This document shows positions 14,199 to 21,353 of a stretch of 22,773 nucleotides of DNA, piece after piece. A program made the position numbers and the translations under genes. Origin of the DNA: JAOUEE01 sp051011595 (GTDB taxonomy: Bacteria > Actinomycetota > Acidimicrobiia > Acidimicrobiales > SHLQ01). The stretch is from NCBI GenBank assembly GCA_051011595.1, contig JBPCTQ010000093.1:1-22773 (forward strand), in the 5' to 3' direction. The first letter of the stretch is position 1. Each line of letters starts with the position of its first letter. The notes below the pieces were generated by a model that was not told where the DNA came from, did no database searches, and saw only the letters and a list, made by a program, of their open reading frames with translations.

Positions 14199-17100
14199 CT
14201 ACTGGGCTGCCCCTACGGGCTTGGGGTCGGGAGGCACCAGTTCACCCAGGGCCGCCATGATGCGCTCGATCAGGTCGTGTTTCCCCTTCAGGGCCAACTG
14301 CAGCTGCTGGGGTTCGGCCTTGAACACCGACTCGGGGAAAAGCCGCTCCAGCCGAATCTGTTTGCTGGTGGGCAGCGTCAGCGGGCTGGCCCGCACCACG
14401 TAGTCCGGACCGCCGAAGCCGGGACCCTTGGTGACGGTGATGTCGGTGAGCCCGATGCGGGCACACTCGGCCCGCAGGTGCGCCACTCGCAGCAAGGCCT
14501 GCGCCGACTCGGGAACCGGACCGTACCGATCGAGCCATTCCCCTTCGATGTCGTCGACCTGCTCGTGGGAATCGACCACCGCCAGGCGCCGATAGGCCTC
14601 CAACCGATGCTCTTCCCGCTCGACGTACGACGGATCGAGGTAGGCGTCCACCGGCAGCTCGATCTTGATCTCGGCCGGCGGATCCGGTGTCTCACCCTTG
14701 AGCTCGGCCACCGCCTCGGTGACCATCTGGCAATAGAGGTCGTAGCCAACGGCCGCGATGTGGCCTGACTGGCCGGTGCCCAAGAGGTTGCCGGCCCCTC
14801 GGATCTCGAGGTCGCGCATGGCGATCTTGAACCCCGAACCCAGCTCAGTTGTCTCGCCGATCGTCTTGAGCCGTTCGTAGGCCTCCTCCGACAGCGACCG
14901 GTCGGGGGGAAAGAACAGGTAGGCGTACGCACGCGAGCCGGAGCGCCCCACCCGACCCCGGAGTTGGTGCAGCTGCCCCAGACCGAGCAGGTCGGCTCGA
15001 TCGACCACCAACGTGTTCACGGTGGGCATGTCGATGCCGGACTCGATGATCGTGGTGCACACCAAGACGTCGTATTCGCCCTCCCAGAAGTCGAGCACCA
15101 CCTGCTCGAGGGTGCGGGGGATGGGGGTGGCGGTGAGGGTGAGCACGTCGATGTCGGTGCGCATGGCCTTGATGGCCTCCTTGTGCGACACCCCGAACCG
15201 TTGCTCCTCGTCGACGATCAGCAGGCCGAGCCGGGCGAACGCCACATCGTCGGACAGCAGCCGGTGGGTACCGATGATGAGGTCGACCTCACCATCGCCC
15301 ACCGCCCCGATCACCGCCTTGGCCTGACCGGGTGTGAGGAACCGACTGAGGACCTCGACGCGCACCGGGTACCCGGCGAAGCGGTCGGCGAAGGTCTGGT
15401 AGTGCTGTTGGGCCAGCAGCGTGGTGGGCACCAGCAGGGCGACCTGCTTGCCGCTCTGGATCGCCTTGAACGCCGCCCGCAAGGCGATCTCGGTCTTGCC
15501 GAAGCCGACGTCACCACAGACCAGCCGATCCATGGGCGATTCGCGCTCCATGTCGGCCTTCACTTCGTCGATGGCCCGCTGCTGATCAGGGGTCTCCTCG
15601 TACGGAAACGAGTCCTCCAGCTCGTGCTGCCAGGGCGAATCCGGGTCGTAGGCGTGGCCGGTGGCGTTGACCCGAGCCTGGTACAACACGACCAACTCCT
15701 GGGCGATCTCCTGCACCGCCGACCGGACCTTGGCCTTCGACTTCTCGAAGTCGGCGCCGCCCATGCGGCTGAGGGTGGGCGACTCCCCGCCGGTGTAGTG
15801 GCGCACGGCATCGATCTGGTCCGACGGCACATACAATTTGTCGCCGCCACGGTATTCGAGCAGCAGGTAGTCGCGATCGACACCACCGATGCCCCGAGTG
15901 ACCATGCCGCCGAATCGAGCAACACCGTGGTGGTAGTGGACCACGTAGTCACCCGCGGCCAGATCATCGAAGAAGCCCTGACTGTCCCGGCTGGGGCGAC
16001 GCCGGGCCCGCCGGTGCGACCGCCGCCGCCCGGTGACGTCGCTCTCGGCCAGCACGGCGAGCCGAGCGTCGGTGAGCACACACCCCCGCTCGAGTGGGGC
16101 CACGATGATGCGTCCACCGGGCGGGGTGGCATCGACGATGTCGTCGGCAACCACGAAGTCGAGGCCCTGCTGGGTCAACAGTTCACCCAGGCGACTGGCC
16201 GTACCGGCACCGTCGGCTCCGACGAACACCCGGTAACCGTCGTCGAGCAGACGCCGCAGCTGCTGGGGCAGGGTCGCCCCCTCCCCCACCGCCGGATCCC
16301 AACCGGTGGCCGCCACGGTGGCCACGTCGGGGCTCTCGGGCACTGCGCCCATGGTCCAGACCGGCGCGTCGGTCGACGCCAGCAGCCGATCGAACTCGAC
16401 GTGCAGCCGGGGGAACGACGACGCGTCCTCTCCTTCGGCGATGGCGCCCCACGTGCGGGCCAGCGTCGACGCCAGGTCGTCCTCCTCGGCCAGCAGGTCG
16501 ACAGCCCGGTCACGCAGGCGTCTCGGCTCGACGAGCACGATCAGTGAATCGGTGGCCATCAGGTCGGGCAACACCGCTTCGTCGGCTGCCAGCCAGGGCA
16601 GCCACGACTCCATACCCTCGAAGAACTGGCCCTCCCGCAACTTGTCCCACTGCTCGACCCCCCAGGGGTCAGTGGCCAACAAGGCCTCGGCCCGCTCGCG
16701 TACGTCGTCGGTGGGTACCACCTCGCGACAGCCGAAGACCTCGATTTCGCTGATGATCGACTTGGTGCGCTGGTCGGCCACCGAGAACTCGGTGAGGCGG
16801 TCGACTTCGTCGCCCCACAGGTCGATCCGAATGGGCACGTCGGCGGTGGAGGGGAACACGTCGACGATCGAACCGCGCACGGCAACTTCGCCGCGGTGCT
16901 CCACCTGGTGCTCGCGGCGATAGCCCAGCGCCACCAGTTGACGGAGCAGCTCGTCGACGTCGAGGCGGTCGCCCACCCCGACCACCAGGGGTTCGATCTC
17001 GCCCGCGTGGGGACAGAGGCGTTGGGCCACGGCGCGCACCGGCGCCACCACCACCGCCGGAGCGGTGGCCGGGTCGGAAAGGGCCCACAGGGTCCGCAGC

Positions 17101-17405
17101 CGCCGACCCATGGTCTCCACCGAGGGACTGACCCGCTCGAAGGGCAACGTCTCCCATGCCGGGAACACGTCGACCGCGTCGTTTCCGAGGTATTGCCGCA
17201 GGTCGTTCCCGAGACGATCGGCTTCGGCCCCGGTGGGAGTGACCACCAACAGCGGTCGCCGCTCACTTCGATGGGCGAGGCCGGCGAGCACCAACGCCCG
17301 AGCTGGTTCGGGGACGGCCAGGGTGGCGTCTCGGCGACCGAGCACCGCGGTGAGCGCAGGGTCGTCTTCCAACAATGCCGGCAGGGCCGACAGCGGCGAC
17401 GTCAT
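14199..17405 (-). CDS. mfd: Transcription-repair coupling factor Mfd with an internal deletion in the helicase domain
   Basis: A 1068-residue Mfd; relatives have about 1150. Domains: UvrB-like N-terminal region (about 1-460, UvrA-contact module), RNA-polymerase-interacting CarD-like domain (about 484-545), and a RecG-like translocase with Walker A GDVGFGKTE (about 631-639), DEEQ (about 732-735), TATPIPRTL (758-766), TTIIESGIDMP (motif V) and QLRGRVGRS (motif VI). The TRCF C-terminal domain follows. Odd: TATPIPRTLE is followed directly by QVVLDFWEGEYDVL. In other Mfd proteins about 85 residues lie between these points, including the GGQVYYLYN-type motif IV and the HGQM segment. The frame stays open. 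If real, the second RecA-like lobe is broken and translocation is probably lost. The ATG overlaps the pth stop (ATGA). Confidence 0.95.
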   Translation of the reverse strand: MTSPLSALPALLEDDPALTAVLGRRDATLAVPEPARALVLAGLAHRSERRPLLVVTPTGAEADRLGNDLRQYLGNDAVDVFPAWETLPFERVSPSVETMGRRLRTLWALSDPATAPAVVVAPVRAVAQRLCPHAGEIEPLVVGVGDRLDVDELLRQLVALGYRREHQVEHRGEVAVRGSIVDVFPSTADVPIRIDLWGDEVDRLTEFSVADQRTKSIISEIEVFGCREVVPTDDVRERAEALLATDPWGVEQWDKLREGQFFEGMESWLPWLAADEAVLPDLMATDSLIVLVEPRRLRDRAVDLLAEEDDLASTLARTWGAIAEGEDASSFPRLHVEFDRLLASTDAPVWTMGAVPESPDVATVAATGWDPAVGEGATLPQQLRRLLDDGYRVFVGADGAGTASRLGELLTQQGLDFVVADDIVDATPPGGRIIVAPLERGCVLTDARLAVLAESDVTGRRRSHRRARRRPSRDSQGFFDDLAAGDYVVHYHHGVARFGGMVTRGIGGVDRDYLLLEYRGGDKLYVPSDQIDAVRHYTGGESPTLSRMGGADFEKSKAKVRSAVQEIAQELVVLYQARVNATGHAYDPDSPWQHELEDSFPYEETPDQQRAIDEVKADMERESPMDRLVCGDVGFGKTEIALRAAFKAIQSGKQVALLVPTTLLAQQHYQTFADRFAGYPVRVEVLSRFLTPGQAKAVIGAVGDGEVDLIIGTHRLLSDDVAFARLGLLIVDEEQRFGVSHKEAIKAMRTDIDVLTLTATPIPRTLEQVVLDFWEGEYDVLVCTTIIESGIDMPTVNTLVVDRADLLGLGQLHQLRGRVGRSGSRAYAYLFFPPDRSLSEEAYERLKTIGETTELGSGFKIAMRDLEIRGAGNLLGTGQSGHIAAVGYDLYCQMVTEAVAELKGETPDPPAEIKIELPVDAYLDPSYVEREEHRLEAYRRLAVVDSHEQVDDIEGEWLDRYGPVPESAQALLRVAHLRAECARIGLTDITVTKGPGFGGPDYVVRASPLTLPTSKQIRLERLFPESVFKAEPQQLQLALKGKHDLIERIMAALGELVPPDPKPVGAAQ
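15105..15110 (-). other. Junction of the apparent in-frame deletion in mfd (CTCGAG)
   Basis: CTCGAG encodes Leu766-Glu767. A Leu-Glu pair is expected at both borders of the missing segment: after TATPIPRT on one side and before QVVxDFWEG on the other. A copy of a short direct repeat therefore appears to remain where the intervening roughly 255 bases were lost. This matches a slipped-strand or microhomology deletion, or an assembly error. The expected full sequence is from memory of related Mfd proteins. Confidence 0.6.
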
Positions 17406-18013
17406 CCGGCCCCGTTGAACCTGGTCATGGCCGCCTCCGGCCCCTCGGCGAGGATCGTCTCGACCGCATCGGCGGCGGTTTCGACCACGATGTCGAGCTC
17501 GGCGCGATCGGCTTTGGCCGGGCGTCGGAGCACGTAGTCGTGGGTGGGGCCCGGGGGCCGGTCGATACCGATTCGCACACGGACGAAGTCGGTGCTGTGC
17601 AGGTGATCCCGCAACGACTTGAGCCCGTTGTGGCCGGCCAGGCCCCCACCGATCTTCACCTTGAGCCGACCGACGGGCAGATCGAGCTCGTCGTGCAGCA
17701 CCACCAATCGCTGCAGGTCATCGTCGATTCCGTGCCTGCGGACCTGGGGACCGACGGCTCGCCCCGACTCGTTCATGTAGGTGAGCGGGAACACCAACCC
17801 GACTCGGTGACCGTCGATACGAATGTCGTCAGCCAACACGTCGCCTTTGGCCGACTTGAGTCGACCGCCATGGCGATCAGCCAGGCATTCGAGGGCTTCG
17901 AGCCCCACGTTGTGACGGGTCCCGGCGTACTTCTCGCCGGGATTGCCCAACCCCACGACCAGCAGGTCGCTGGGGGTTCCGGTGCGCTGGCTCGGGCGCC
18001 AGCGGGCGGCCAT
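17402..18013 (-). CDS. pth: Peptidyl-tRNA hydrolase
   Basis: A 203-residue Pth that cleaves peptidyl-tRNA released from stalled ribosomes, recycling tRNA. All hallmark residues are visible: GLGNPGEKYAGTRHNVG with catalytic His34, TYMNESG with Asn81, HDELDLPVGRLKVK with Asp108, and AGHNGLKS with His128/Asn129. The gene starts 18 nt after rplY and its stop overlaps the mfd start by 4 nt, following the conserved prs-ctc-pth-mfd order of Gram-positives. A first ATG at 18013 gives a 15-residue extension before the conserved LLVVGLGNPG; no closer start is evident. Confidence 0.97.
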   Translation of the reverse strand: MAARWRPSQRTGTPSDLLVVGLGNPGEKYAGTRHNVGLEALECLADRHGGRLKSAKGDVLADDIRIDGHRVGLVFPLTYMNESGRAVGPQVRRHGIDDDLQRLVVLHDELDLPVGRLKVKIGGGLAGHNGLKSLRDHLHSTDFVRVRIGIDRPPGPTHDYVLRRPAKADRAELDIVVETAADAVETILAEGPEAAMTRFNGAG

Positions 18014-18031
18014 GGACGACGGGGGCAGCGA

Positions 18032-18718
18032 CTACTCGTCGCCGCTGTCGTCGTCTCCGGAGGCCTCTGCGTCTTCGCCGCCTTCGCCGGCTTCGCCCTC
18101 GAGACCTTCGGCCTCGGCTTCGGCAGCAGCTGCTTCCTCGGCGGCCATGGCTTCGATGGTGGAGCGGGTGACGAGCGCTATCGCAATTGCTTCTTCCTCG
18201 TCGACCTCGGTGCGAACACCGGTCGGCAGGGACAGGTCGCCGACGTGGAGGGCGTCACCCACGGTGAGCTCGGAGATGTCGATCTCGAGCAGATCGGGAA
18301 TGGCGTCGGGTTTGCTGTACACGGGCAGCGCGAACATGGTCTGGTCGACCATGCCGTTCTCGGCGGTGACCTCGCGAGCTTCACCCGTGAGGGTGATGGG
18401 AACCTCGACCTGGATCTCCGAGTCGGGGTCGATGCGCAGGAAGTCGACGTGGATGACGTCGCGGCGCACCGGATGGCGCTGCAGTTCCTTCACGATCGAG
18501 AGCTGGCGAGAGCCGTCGACGTCGAGGTCGATCAAGGCGTTGAGGCCGGCGTCGGTGGTGAGGGCTTTACGCAGGGCCGGCCACTCGACGGCCAGCGACT
18601 GCGAATCCTGACCCAATCCGTACACCACACCCGGCACCTTGCCATCGCCACGCATACGGCGGCTGGGACGGGTGCCAGTGGTTCGACCGGTTTCGGCAGC
18701 GATTACGAGCTCGGCCAT
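18032..18718 (-). CDS. rplY: Large ribosomal subunit protein bL25 (general stress protein Ctc)
   Basis: A 228-residue bL25 of the long Ctc/TL5 type, which binds 5S rRNA. The N-terminal L25 domain (about 1-92, with GKVPGVVYG at about 26-34 and RRDVIHVDFLRI near its end) is followed by the beta-rich TL5/Ctc C-terminal domain (about 97-190). The protein ends in a low-complexity acidic Ala/Glu/Gly tail of about 40 residues, often seen in actinobacterial members. ATG start with AGGAG 9 nt upstream. Its position between prs and pth matches the order prs-ctc-pth in Bacillus. Confidence 0.96.
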   Translation of the reverse strand: MAELVIAAETGRTTGTRPSRRMRGDGKVPGVVYGLGQDSQSLAVEWPALRKALTTDAGLNALIDLDVDGSRQLSIVKELQRHPVRRDVIHVDFLRIDPDSEIQVEVPITLTGEAREVTAENGMVDQTMFALPVYSKPDAIPDLLEIDISELTVGDALHVGDLSLPTGVRTEVDEEEAIAIALVTRSTIEAMAAEEAAAAEAEAEGLEGEAGEGGEDAEASGDDDSGDE

Positions 18719-18808
18719 CGCGGCGCGCTCCTGAGAGGTGATGGGGACGGGTTGTGAACCGTCGGAGTCTACCGGTGGCGCCTGCCGGACCCACCCGTGA
18801 CGACCGGC
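18719..18808 (-). promoter_or_regulatory. Intergenic region between prs and rplY with an imperfect hairpin
   Basis: A 90-base gap, the longest between consecutive genes of the prs-to-mazG block. An imperfect inverted repeat (GACGGgTT ... AACCGTC, 18746-18763) and the rplY Shine-Dalgarno (18728-18732) are visible. It may hold an attenuator or an rplY promoter, but no clear -10/-35 pair is seen. Confidence 0.3.
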
Positions 18809-19795
18809 TCAGGCCAGGTTGTTCCCACCGAAGATCTCCGACACCGAGGTGTCCTCGAACACCGCCGAGATGGCCCGGGCGATGATGGGGGCCACGCTCA
18901 CCACATCGAACTTGTCGCACTGCTTCTCGGGAGTGAGCGGCAAGGTGTCGGTGAGCACCACCCGCTTGATGGCCGAGTTCTTGAGCCGATCGATGGCCGG
19001 GTCGCTGAAGACGCCGTGGGTGGTGGCGGCATAGACCTCCGACGCACCCTTTTCGGCCAGGAGGTCGGCGGCGGCCACGATGGTGCCGCCGGTGTCGATC
19101 ATGTCGTCGATGAGCACACAACGGCGGCCCGCGACCTCACCGACCACCTCTTTGGCCTCGACGATGTTCTTCGCGGACTTGATGCGTCGTTTGTGCACGA
19201 TGGCCAGATCGGCGCCCAGTTCGCTGGTGTAGCGCTCAGCCACCTTCACCCGTCCGGCGTCGGGGGAAACAACCACCAGATCGCCGTCGTCGCTCAGGTC
19301 GCGGAGGTAGTCGATCAGCACAGGCATGGCGGTGAGGTGGTCGACCGGGCCGTCGAAGAATCCCTGGATCTGCCCGGAGTGCAGGTCGACGCTGAGCAGC
19401 CGGCTGGCGCCTGCGGTCTTGAACAAGTCGGCCACCAGCTTGGCGCTGATGGGTTCGCGGCCCGACGCCTTGCGATCTTGGCGGGCGTACCCGTAGAACG
19501 GGCACACCACCGTGATGCGTTTGGCCGAGGCCCGTTTGGCGGCATCGACCATGACCAACTGCTCCATCAGCGCGTCGTTCACCGATCGGCCGTCGAAGTC
19601 GGTGTGGGTCTGCACGATGAACACATCGCTGCCTCGCAGCGATTCGCTGAACCGGCAATGGATCTCGCCGTTGGCGAAGTTGCCGATGTTGGGCTCCCCC
19701 AGCGGCTCGCCCAGCTCGTGGGCGATGTCGGCCGCCAGATCTTGGGTGCAGCGCCCCGCGACCAGGTACATCTTCTTGTGGGTGACGAGTTGCAT
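18809..19795 (-). CDS. prs: Ribose-phosphate pyrophosphokinase (PRPP synthetase)
   Basis: A 328-residue class I PRPP synthetase, making phosphoribosyl pyrophosphate from ribose 5-phosphate and ATP for nucleotide, His and Trp synthesis. It shows FANGEIHCRF (about 40-49), the catalytic flexible loop with CPFYGYARQDRK (about 98-109), the metal-binding VDLHSGQIQGFF (about 136-147), VVSPDAG (about 175-181) and the PRPP loop LIDDMIDTGGT (about 228-238). The ATG at 19795 is chosen because homology starts within ten residues. Longer in-frame versions would overlap the gene upstream. It lies 29 nt after the GlmU-like gene, so the two are probably co-transcribed. Confidence 0.97.
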   Translation of the reverse strand: MQLVTHKKMYLVAGRCTQDLAADIAHELGEPLGEPNIGNFANGEIHCRFSESLRGSDVFIVQTHTDFDGRSVNDALMEQLVMVDAAKRASAKRITVVCPFYGYARQDRKASGREPISAKLVADLFKTAGASRLLSVDLHSGQIQGFFDGPVDHLTAMPVLIDYLRDLSDDGDLVVVSPDAGRVKVAERYTSELGADLAIVHKRRIKSAKNIVEAKEVVGEVAGRRCVLIDDMIDTGGTIVAAADLLAEKGASEVYAATTHGVFSDPAIDRLKNSAIKRVVLTDTLPLTPEKQCDKFDVVSVAPIIARAISAVFEDTSVSEIFGGNNLA

Positions 19796-19824
19796 GGCGC
19801 TCGCTTGGGGTGAGACCGACCGGG

Positions 19825-20895
19825 TCAGTCGGCGCTGCTCTCGGCAGCATAGAACGGACCGGTGACCTGATCGGCGGCGATCTGGGCACCGGGGGGAAGC
19901 ACCGCGTAGGGGCCGACATCGGCCCGGGGGCCAATCTCGGCATCGGTGCCGGTGCTCGACCGTACTCGGGCCCCGTGGCCCACTGCGCAGTCGGCCAAGT
20001 GGACGTCGGGACCCAGCCGGACCCCCTCGCCGACCACACAGTTTCCGGCCAGGGTGCACCCCGGCAGCAGATGGGTTCCCCGGCCGAGCACGACCGTGGT
20101 GTCGATGTAGGTGTGGGTGGGATCGACCATGGTGACGCCGTTGGCCATCCAGCGGTGGTTCACCCGTCGGCGGAGCTCGGATTCGACGGCCGCCAGACCG
20201 GCATTGTCGTCGGTGGCCAGCATTTCGACGGGATCGTCGAGGGTATGGCTGGCCACTCGGTGACCGGCCTCGGCCAGCACCTCGATCACGTCGTCGAAGC
20301 GGCTCTCACCGAAGCTGTAGCGGGGTACAACCCGACGCAACGCGGCGCCCAGCAACGAGCGACGATAGAGCCCGACTCCGGTGGCGGTGTCGCGACCGGG
20401 CACATCGTCGTACACGGCCACGATGCGATCGTCGCGACCACGAACGACGTTGCCGAGGCCTTCGTCGGCTTCGACGGTCAGGAGGGTGGCGGCCGCACCG
20501 TTGGCCCGATGGGCCTCCACCAATGACAACAAGGTGTGAGGCTGCATCAGGGCCAAACCACCCGGCACCACCAGCACCGAGGCCTGGTCGTCGAGATCGG
20601 AGAAGTCGTCGGCCAGTGCGGTGAGCCCCAATGAGATGGCGTCACCGGTGCCCCGAGCCGTGCGCTGTTCGACACATTCGACGACCCGGTCGGGTGACAG
20701 TTCGTGCAGACGTTTGGCCCGATCGTCGGCGCCCCGGTCGATCACCACAACCGTGCGGTCGACCGGCAGGTCGGCGGCCGCGTCGAGGATGTGGCGCACC
20801 AACGGCTGGCCACAGACGATGTCGAACGGGCCCGGGCCCGCGTGGGGGTGAGGGGAGCCAGTGGCCAATACCAGCAGCGACAGACCCGTTGCCAT
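19825..20895 (-). CDS. GlmU-like nucleotidyltransferase/left-handed beta-helix protein lacking catalytic motifs
   Basis: A 356-residue protein in the glmU position beside prs. The N-terminal half (1-240) keeps the outline of a sugar-nucleotide transferase (LSLLVLATG, RGTGDAISLGL, SVLVVPGGLALMQPHTLLSLVEAH). However, the signature LAAGxGTRMxSxxPK is replaced by a Pro/Gly/His stretch (about 10-26) and the GDxPL metal-binding Asp is Gly (PGGLAL, about 111-116). The C-terminal half has hexapeptide turns of a left-handed beta-helix (about 262-340) and stops where full GlmU would begin its acetyltransferase active site. Real GlmU makes UDP-GlcNAc for the cell wall, and this protein probably cannot catalyse either step. 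The ATG at 20895 aligns with the family start; a GTG at 20931 would add 12 residues. Confidence 0.8.
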   Translation of the reverse strand: MATGLSLLVLATGSPHPHAGPGPFDIVCGQPLVRHILDAAADLPVDRTVVVIDRGADDRAKRLHELSPDRVVECVEQRTARGTGDAISLGLTALADDFSDLDDQASVLVVPGGLALMQPHTLLSLVEAHRANGAAATLLTVEADEGLGNVVRGRDDRIVAVYDDVPGRDTATGVGLYRRSLLGAALRRVVPRYSFGESRFDDVIEVLAEAGHRVASHTLDDPVEMLATDDNAGLAAVESELRRRVNHRWMANGVTMVDPTHTYIDTTVVLGRGTHLLPGCTLAGNCVVGEGVRLGPDVHLADCAVGHGARVRSSTGTDAEIGPRADVGPYAVLPPGAQIAADQVTGPFYAAESSAD

Positions 20896-20913
20896 GTCCC
20901 CCGTTGTAGTGCC

Positions 20914-20953
20914 CGGCGACTCGCCGCGCACGGACTATCGGTCGCGGCGCGAC
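20914..20953 (-). other. Two perfect inverted repeats between tRNA-Gln and the GlmU-like gene
   Basis: CGGCGA-C-TCGCCG (20914-20926) and GTCGCG-G-CGCGAC (20941-20953), each with 6-bp arms around one base, follow the tRNA 3' end by 20-59 nt. They may end or process the tRNA transcript, or shape the leader of the GlmU-like gene. Confidence 0.4.
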
Positions 20954-20972
20954 AGACAGGTACCGAACTGTG

Positions 20973-21045
20973 CTGGCCGGGCGGGGATCGAACCCACGAC
21001 CTCCTGATCCAAAGTCAGGCGTTCTACCAACTGAACTACCGGCCA
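20973..21045 (-). tRNA. tRNA-Gln (anticodon UUG)
   Basis: A 73-nt cloverleaf reads from 21045 to 20973. The acceptor stem is TGGCCGG/CCGGCCA. The D arm is GTTC-AGTTGGTA-GAAC. The anticodon stem CCTGA/TCAGG encloses loop CTTTGGA, giving anticodon UUG (plus-strand bases 21010-21012). The variable loop is AGGTC. The T arm is GTGGG-TTCGATC-CCCGC. The discriminator is G, as expected for tRNA-Gln, and CCA is not encoded. It reads CAA codons (and CAG by wobble). It lies directly upstream of the GlmU-like gene on the same strand. Confidence 0.97.
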
Positions 21046-21144
21046 CCGCTGCCGCCACCGTAGCGCCCCGCGACCGTGGCCCGACGAGTTCTCCCAGGCC
21101 GGATGGGTGGATCGGGCGACGGACCCGATACGGTGACCGGCGCC

Positions 21145-21243
21145 ATGGGATCACTCGTCAAGAAGCGCCGCAAGCGCATGCGCAAGAAGAAGCACCGCAA
21201 GATGCTCAAGCGCACCCGCGCCCAGCGCCAACGGGGCAAATAG
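21145..21243 (+). CDS. Small ribosomal protein bS22 (AURKAIP1/COX24 domain)
   Basis: A 32-residue, extremely basic protein: it begins MGSLVKKRRKRMRKKKH, continues with RKMLKRTRAQRQRGK, and is more than half Lys/Arg. From memory it matches, almost residue for residue at the start, the mycobacterial 30S protein bS22 (start MGSVIKKRRKRMSKKKHRK), which carries the AURKAIP1/COX24 domain and binds near the decoding region of the small subunit. ATG at 21145 and TAG at 21241. No strong Shine-Dalgarno sequence is visible (GGTGACCGGCGCC precedes it), so translation may use a short or leaderless mRNA. It is the only plus-strand gene in the window, divergent from tRNA-Gln and convergent with ispE. It is easily missed by annotation because of its size. 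Confidence 0.9.
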   Translation: MGSLVKKRRKRMRKKKHRKMLKRTRAQRQRGK

Positions 21244-21248
21244 CCCCT

Positions 21249-21264
21249 TCCGCGGTTCCGCGGA
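21249..21264 (+). terminator. Hairpin after bS22 (candidate terminator)
   Basis: TCCGCG-GTTC-CGCGGA, 6-bp stem with a 4-nt loop, begins 6 nt after the bS22 stop codon. Its placement suits a T-less terminator for this tiny gene. Confidence 0.55.
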
Positions 21265-21332
21265 TCGAGTCCAGTTCCTCTGCTTCGTGGCCCCGACCCG
21301 GCGCGCCACAGCACCGGCCCGCGCTGCGCCAT

Positions 21333-21344
21333 CGGTCTAGACCG
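21333..21344. terminator. 12-bp perfect palindrome after ispE
   Basis: CGGTCTAGACCG, 10-21 nt after the ispE stop, in the convergent gap between bS22 and ispE. It may serve as part of an ispE terminator. A restriction-site-like core (TCTAGA) is included by chance. Confidence 0.4.
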
Positions 21345-21353
21345 GTTCCCCTC

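Noticed and set aside
15105..15110. Frameshift in mfd
   Set aside because: The reading frame is continuous and both sides encode conserved Mfd sequence in the same frame, so the event is an in-frame loss.
14964..16547. A 527-codon plus-strand open frame opposite mfd
   Set aside because: Composition is Gln/His/Gly-rich shadow sequence. The opposite frame carries unmistakable Mfd motifs.
19796..20059. Longer N-terminus for prs (start at 20059)
   Set aside because: It would overlap the GlmU-like gene by over 200 bases, and Prs homology begins at the ATG at 19795.
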